Origin: Pomphorhynchus laevis
Lineage: Eukaryota > Acanthocephala > Palaeacanthocephala > Echinorhynchida > Pomphorhynchidae
DNA length: 64,000 nucleotides
Assembly: GCA_012934845.2 (NCBI GenBank)
Contig: WNNJ02001558.1
Coordinates: 186,001-250,000, forward strand
Direction: 5' to 3'
Positions 62,740 through 64,000 of this stretch are shown one piece after another. Positions within the stretch are counted from its first letter, which is position 1, and the number at the start of each line of letters is the position of its first letter. The translations under genes were made by a program, and so were the position numbers. The notes beneath the pieces were generated by a model. That model was not told the origin of the DNA, ran no database searches, and saw only the letters and a list, made by a program, of their open reading frames with translations.

Positions 62740-64000
62740 TAATTAGCTGAAGATTGAGCATTTCTGCCACAAACACGTAAATGTTTGCATTTTGATAGAT
62801 TGACAATCAACCAATTGAGCAGAGCCCAATTTTCGACTTCATCGATATCCCGTTGCAGTTTAACTATATCACTAATTGAACAAATTGCCCCCCCCCTCAG
62901 ATTTTCAAATCGTCTGCATATAAAAGCATCCGAGAATCAATAAATTCCGGGGGATCGTTGATGTAGACACTAAATAACAATAGACCCAATACTGAACCTT
63001 GAGGCACCCCTATATTACATAACCGCGAAGAAGAGTAAAAATTATCTACATGCACACAATAACTACGATTGCTTAAAAACGATTCAATCCATCTAACAAG
63101 CAAAAATGGAATGCCACTTTTCTCTAGTTTATTTAGGAGGAATCTATGGTCTACTCTGTCAAATGCCTTAAAGAAATCGAAGAATATGATGTCAGTAGCA
63201 ATGGATACGGCTTTATTAGCTGACAATCAAGATAGGCTGTGAGTAGATTAGTAACTGTCGAATAACCATTACGGAAACCATGTTGCTCAGAAGCTATTAC
63301 ATTATTCTCACTATAAAACTTGACCATATAACCATGTATAATTCGCTCTAACATCCTACAACATAAGCAAGTAATACTTACAGGTCTGTAATTGTCTACT
63401 GAAGATCTATCACCCTTTTTGAAGATGGGGTGAATGATCGTTGCTTCCAATCTTTTGGAAGAGTCGTATTAATAAAAGATTGTCGAAATATGATACAAAA
63501 TGGTGTATATATTGAGCCTGCTATTCGACGAAGATATATCGAAGGTAACAATTTAGCAACTTTGGAGATTGTCTCTTTCAGACGATGCAGTTCAGCCAAA
63601 ACTTTCTCAAGAGTTATCAAATTAGCTATGTCTAAACTAGGATATAAAACACTAGCACCTCTTATCGTCTCACTGTTCTGGATAGGTTCAGAATACTCGT
63701 TCGTAGTCTCTCCGTCTAAGTAAAAATGCCTTGAGAACATCTCAGCAAGGTCGTCTTCAATAACTCTATCAAAATATTGGCCAATTGTTTTATTAGCGTT
63801 CCTAATACTATTTACATATAGAAAGAGAGCTTTGGGATCATGCCTACAACTATGAGCTAGACCATTTTTAAATAAATAGCGCTTATGTCGTTTTAAAGAA
63901 CTGAAGAAATTTCTGCCTGCTTATAAACACCATATTCACAAAACCCACCCTTAAAGCATTTGAAACTGGAGTCACGAGCCGTCATCGCAGTAGCCAGCTC
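62740..64000 (-). pseudogene. Older CR1-like LINE, 5' part (RT), continues beyond the window
   Basis: Minus strand pieces: MFSRHFYLDGETTNEYSE, LPSIYLRRIAGSIYTPFC (63396-63740); FKKGDRSSVDNYRPVSITCL, EQHGFRNGYSTVTNL (63151-63450); IIFFDFFKAFDRVDHRFLL, IGVPQGSVLGLLLFSVYIND, LLYADDLKI (62897-63226); then LQRDIDEVENWALLNWLIVN and LSKCKHLRVCGRN to about 62750. The next residues of the family are found at 58508, so both parts are one element. The frame is shifted at a G9 run (62887-62895 region) and elsewhere. Confidence 0.85.

Overview
This is an AT-rich stretch of an animal nuclear genome, almost certainly an invertebrate. It is dominated by retrotransposons and their debris. Evidence for an animal host: a two-exon type II CAAX protease gene (Rce1) with a 53-nt GT..AG intron, remains of a methionyl-tRNA formyltransferase gene with a 51-nt intron, and many non-LTR retrotransposons with apurinic-type endonucleases. 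I cannot name the species; an arthropod or another protostome is the best guess, with low confidence.

Layout. 1-6.1 kb: tandem satellites (about 360-bp and 300-bp units), LINE fragments and a Harbinger-like MITE. The 300-bp satellite carries a hammerhead-ribozyme-like core in every unit. 6.1-12.1 kb: a nearly full-length LINE with ORF1 and ORF2, then a decayed relative. 12.1-13.0 kb: a Rex3/RTE-like LINE fragment. 13.16-14.09 kb: the Rce1 gene. 14.1-19.2 kb: AT-rich DNA with hairpins and short dispersed repeats. 19.2-21.0 kb: a second Rex3-like LINE split by a 556-bp palindromic MITE with a 9-bp target duplication. 21.0-36.4 kb: Penelope-like elements in many pieces. The main copy (24.3-27.1 kb) has its GIY-YIG endonuclease upstream of the reverse transcriptase, the permuted order of the Naiad/Chlamys group. 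This zone also holds an integrase-bearing fossil, a second satellite array and exon remains of host genes.

36.5-39.2 kb: an acidic, Ser/Asn-rich reading frame joined in frame to the end of a LINE with a restriction-like endonuclease. 39.2-45.0 kb: a 626-bp Merlin-type element with a truncated transposase, a duplicated LINE/LINE junction and two truncated LINEs. 45-48 kb: remains of a Ty3/gypsy element. 48.1-57.0 kb: a plus-strand CR1-like LINE interrupted inside ORF1 by a nearly intact minus-strand CR1-like LINE. 57.8-64.0 kb: an older minus-strand LINE interrupted by another LINE in the same orientation.

The LINE and Penelope ORFs encode endonuclease plus reverse transcriptase for target-primed insertion. 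Most copies are broken. The best preserved are the two ORF2 frames at 48.8-51.8 kb and 54.0-56.9 kb. Rce1 is the only host gene that looks whole. All family assignments come from reading motifs by eye; no database search was run.
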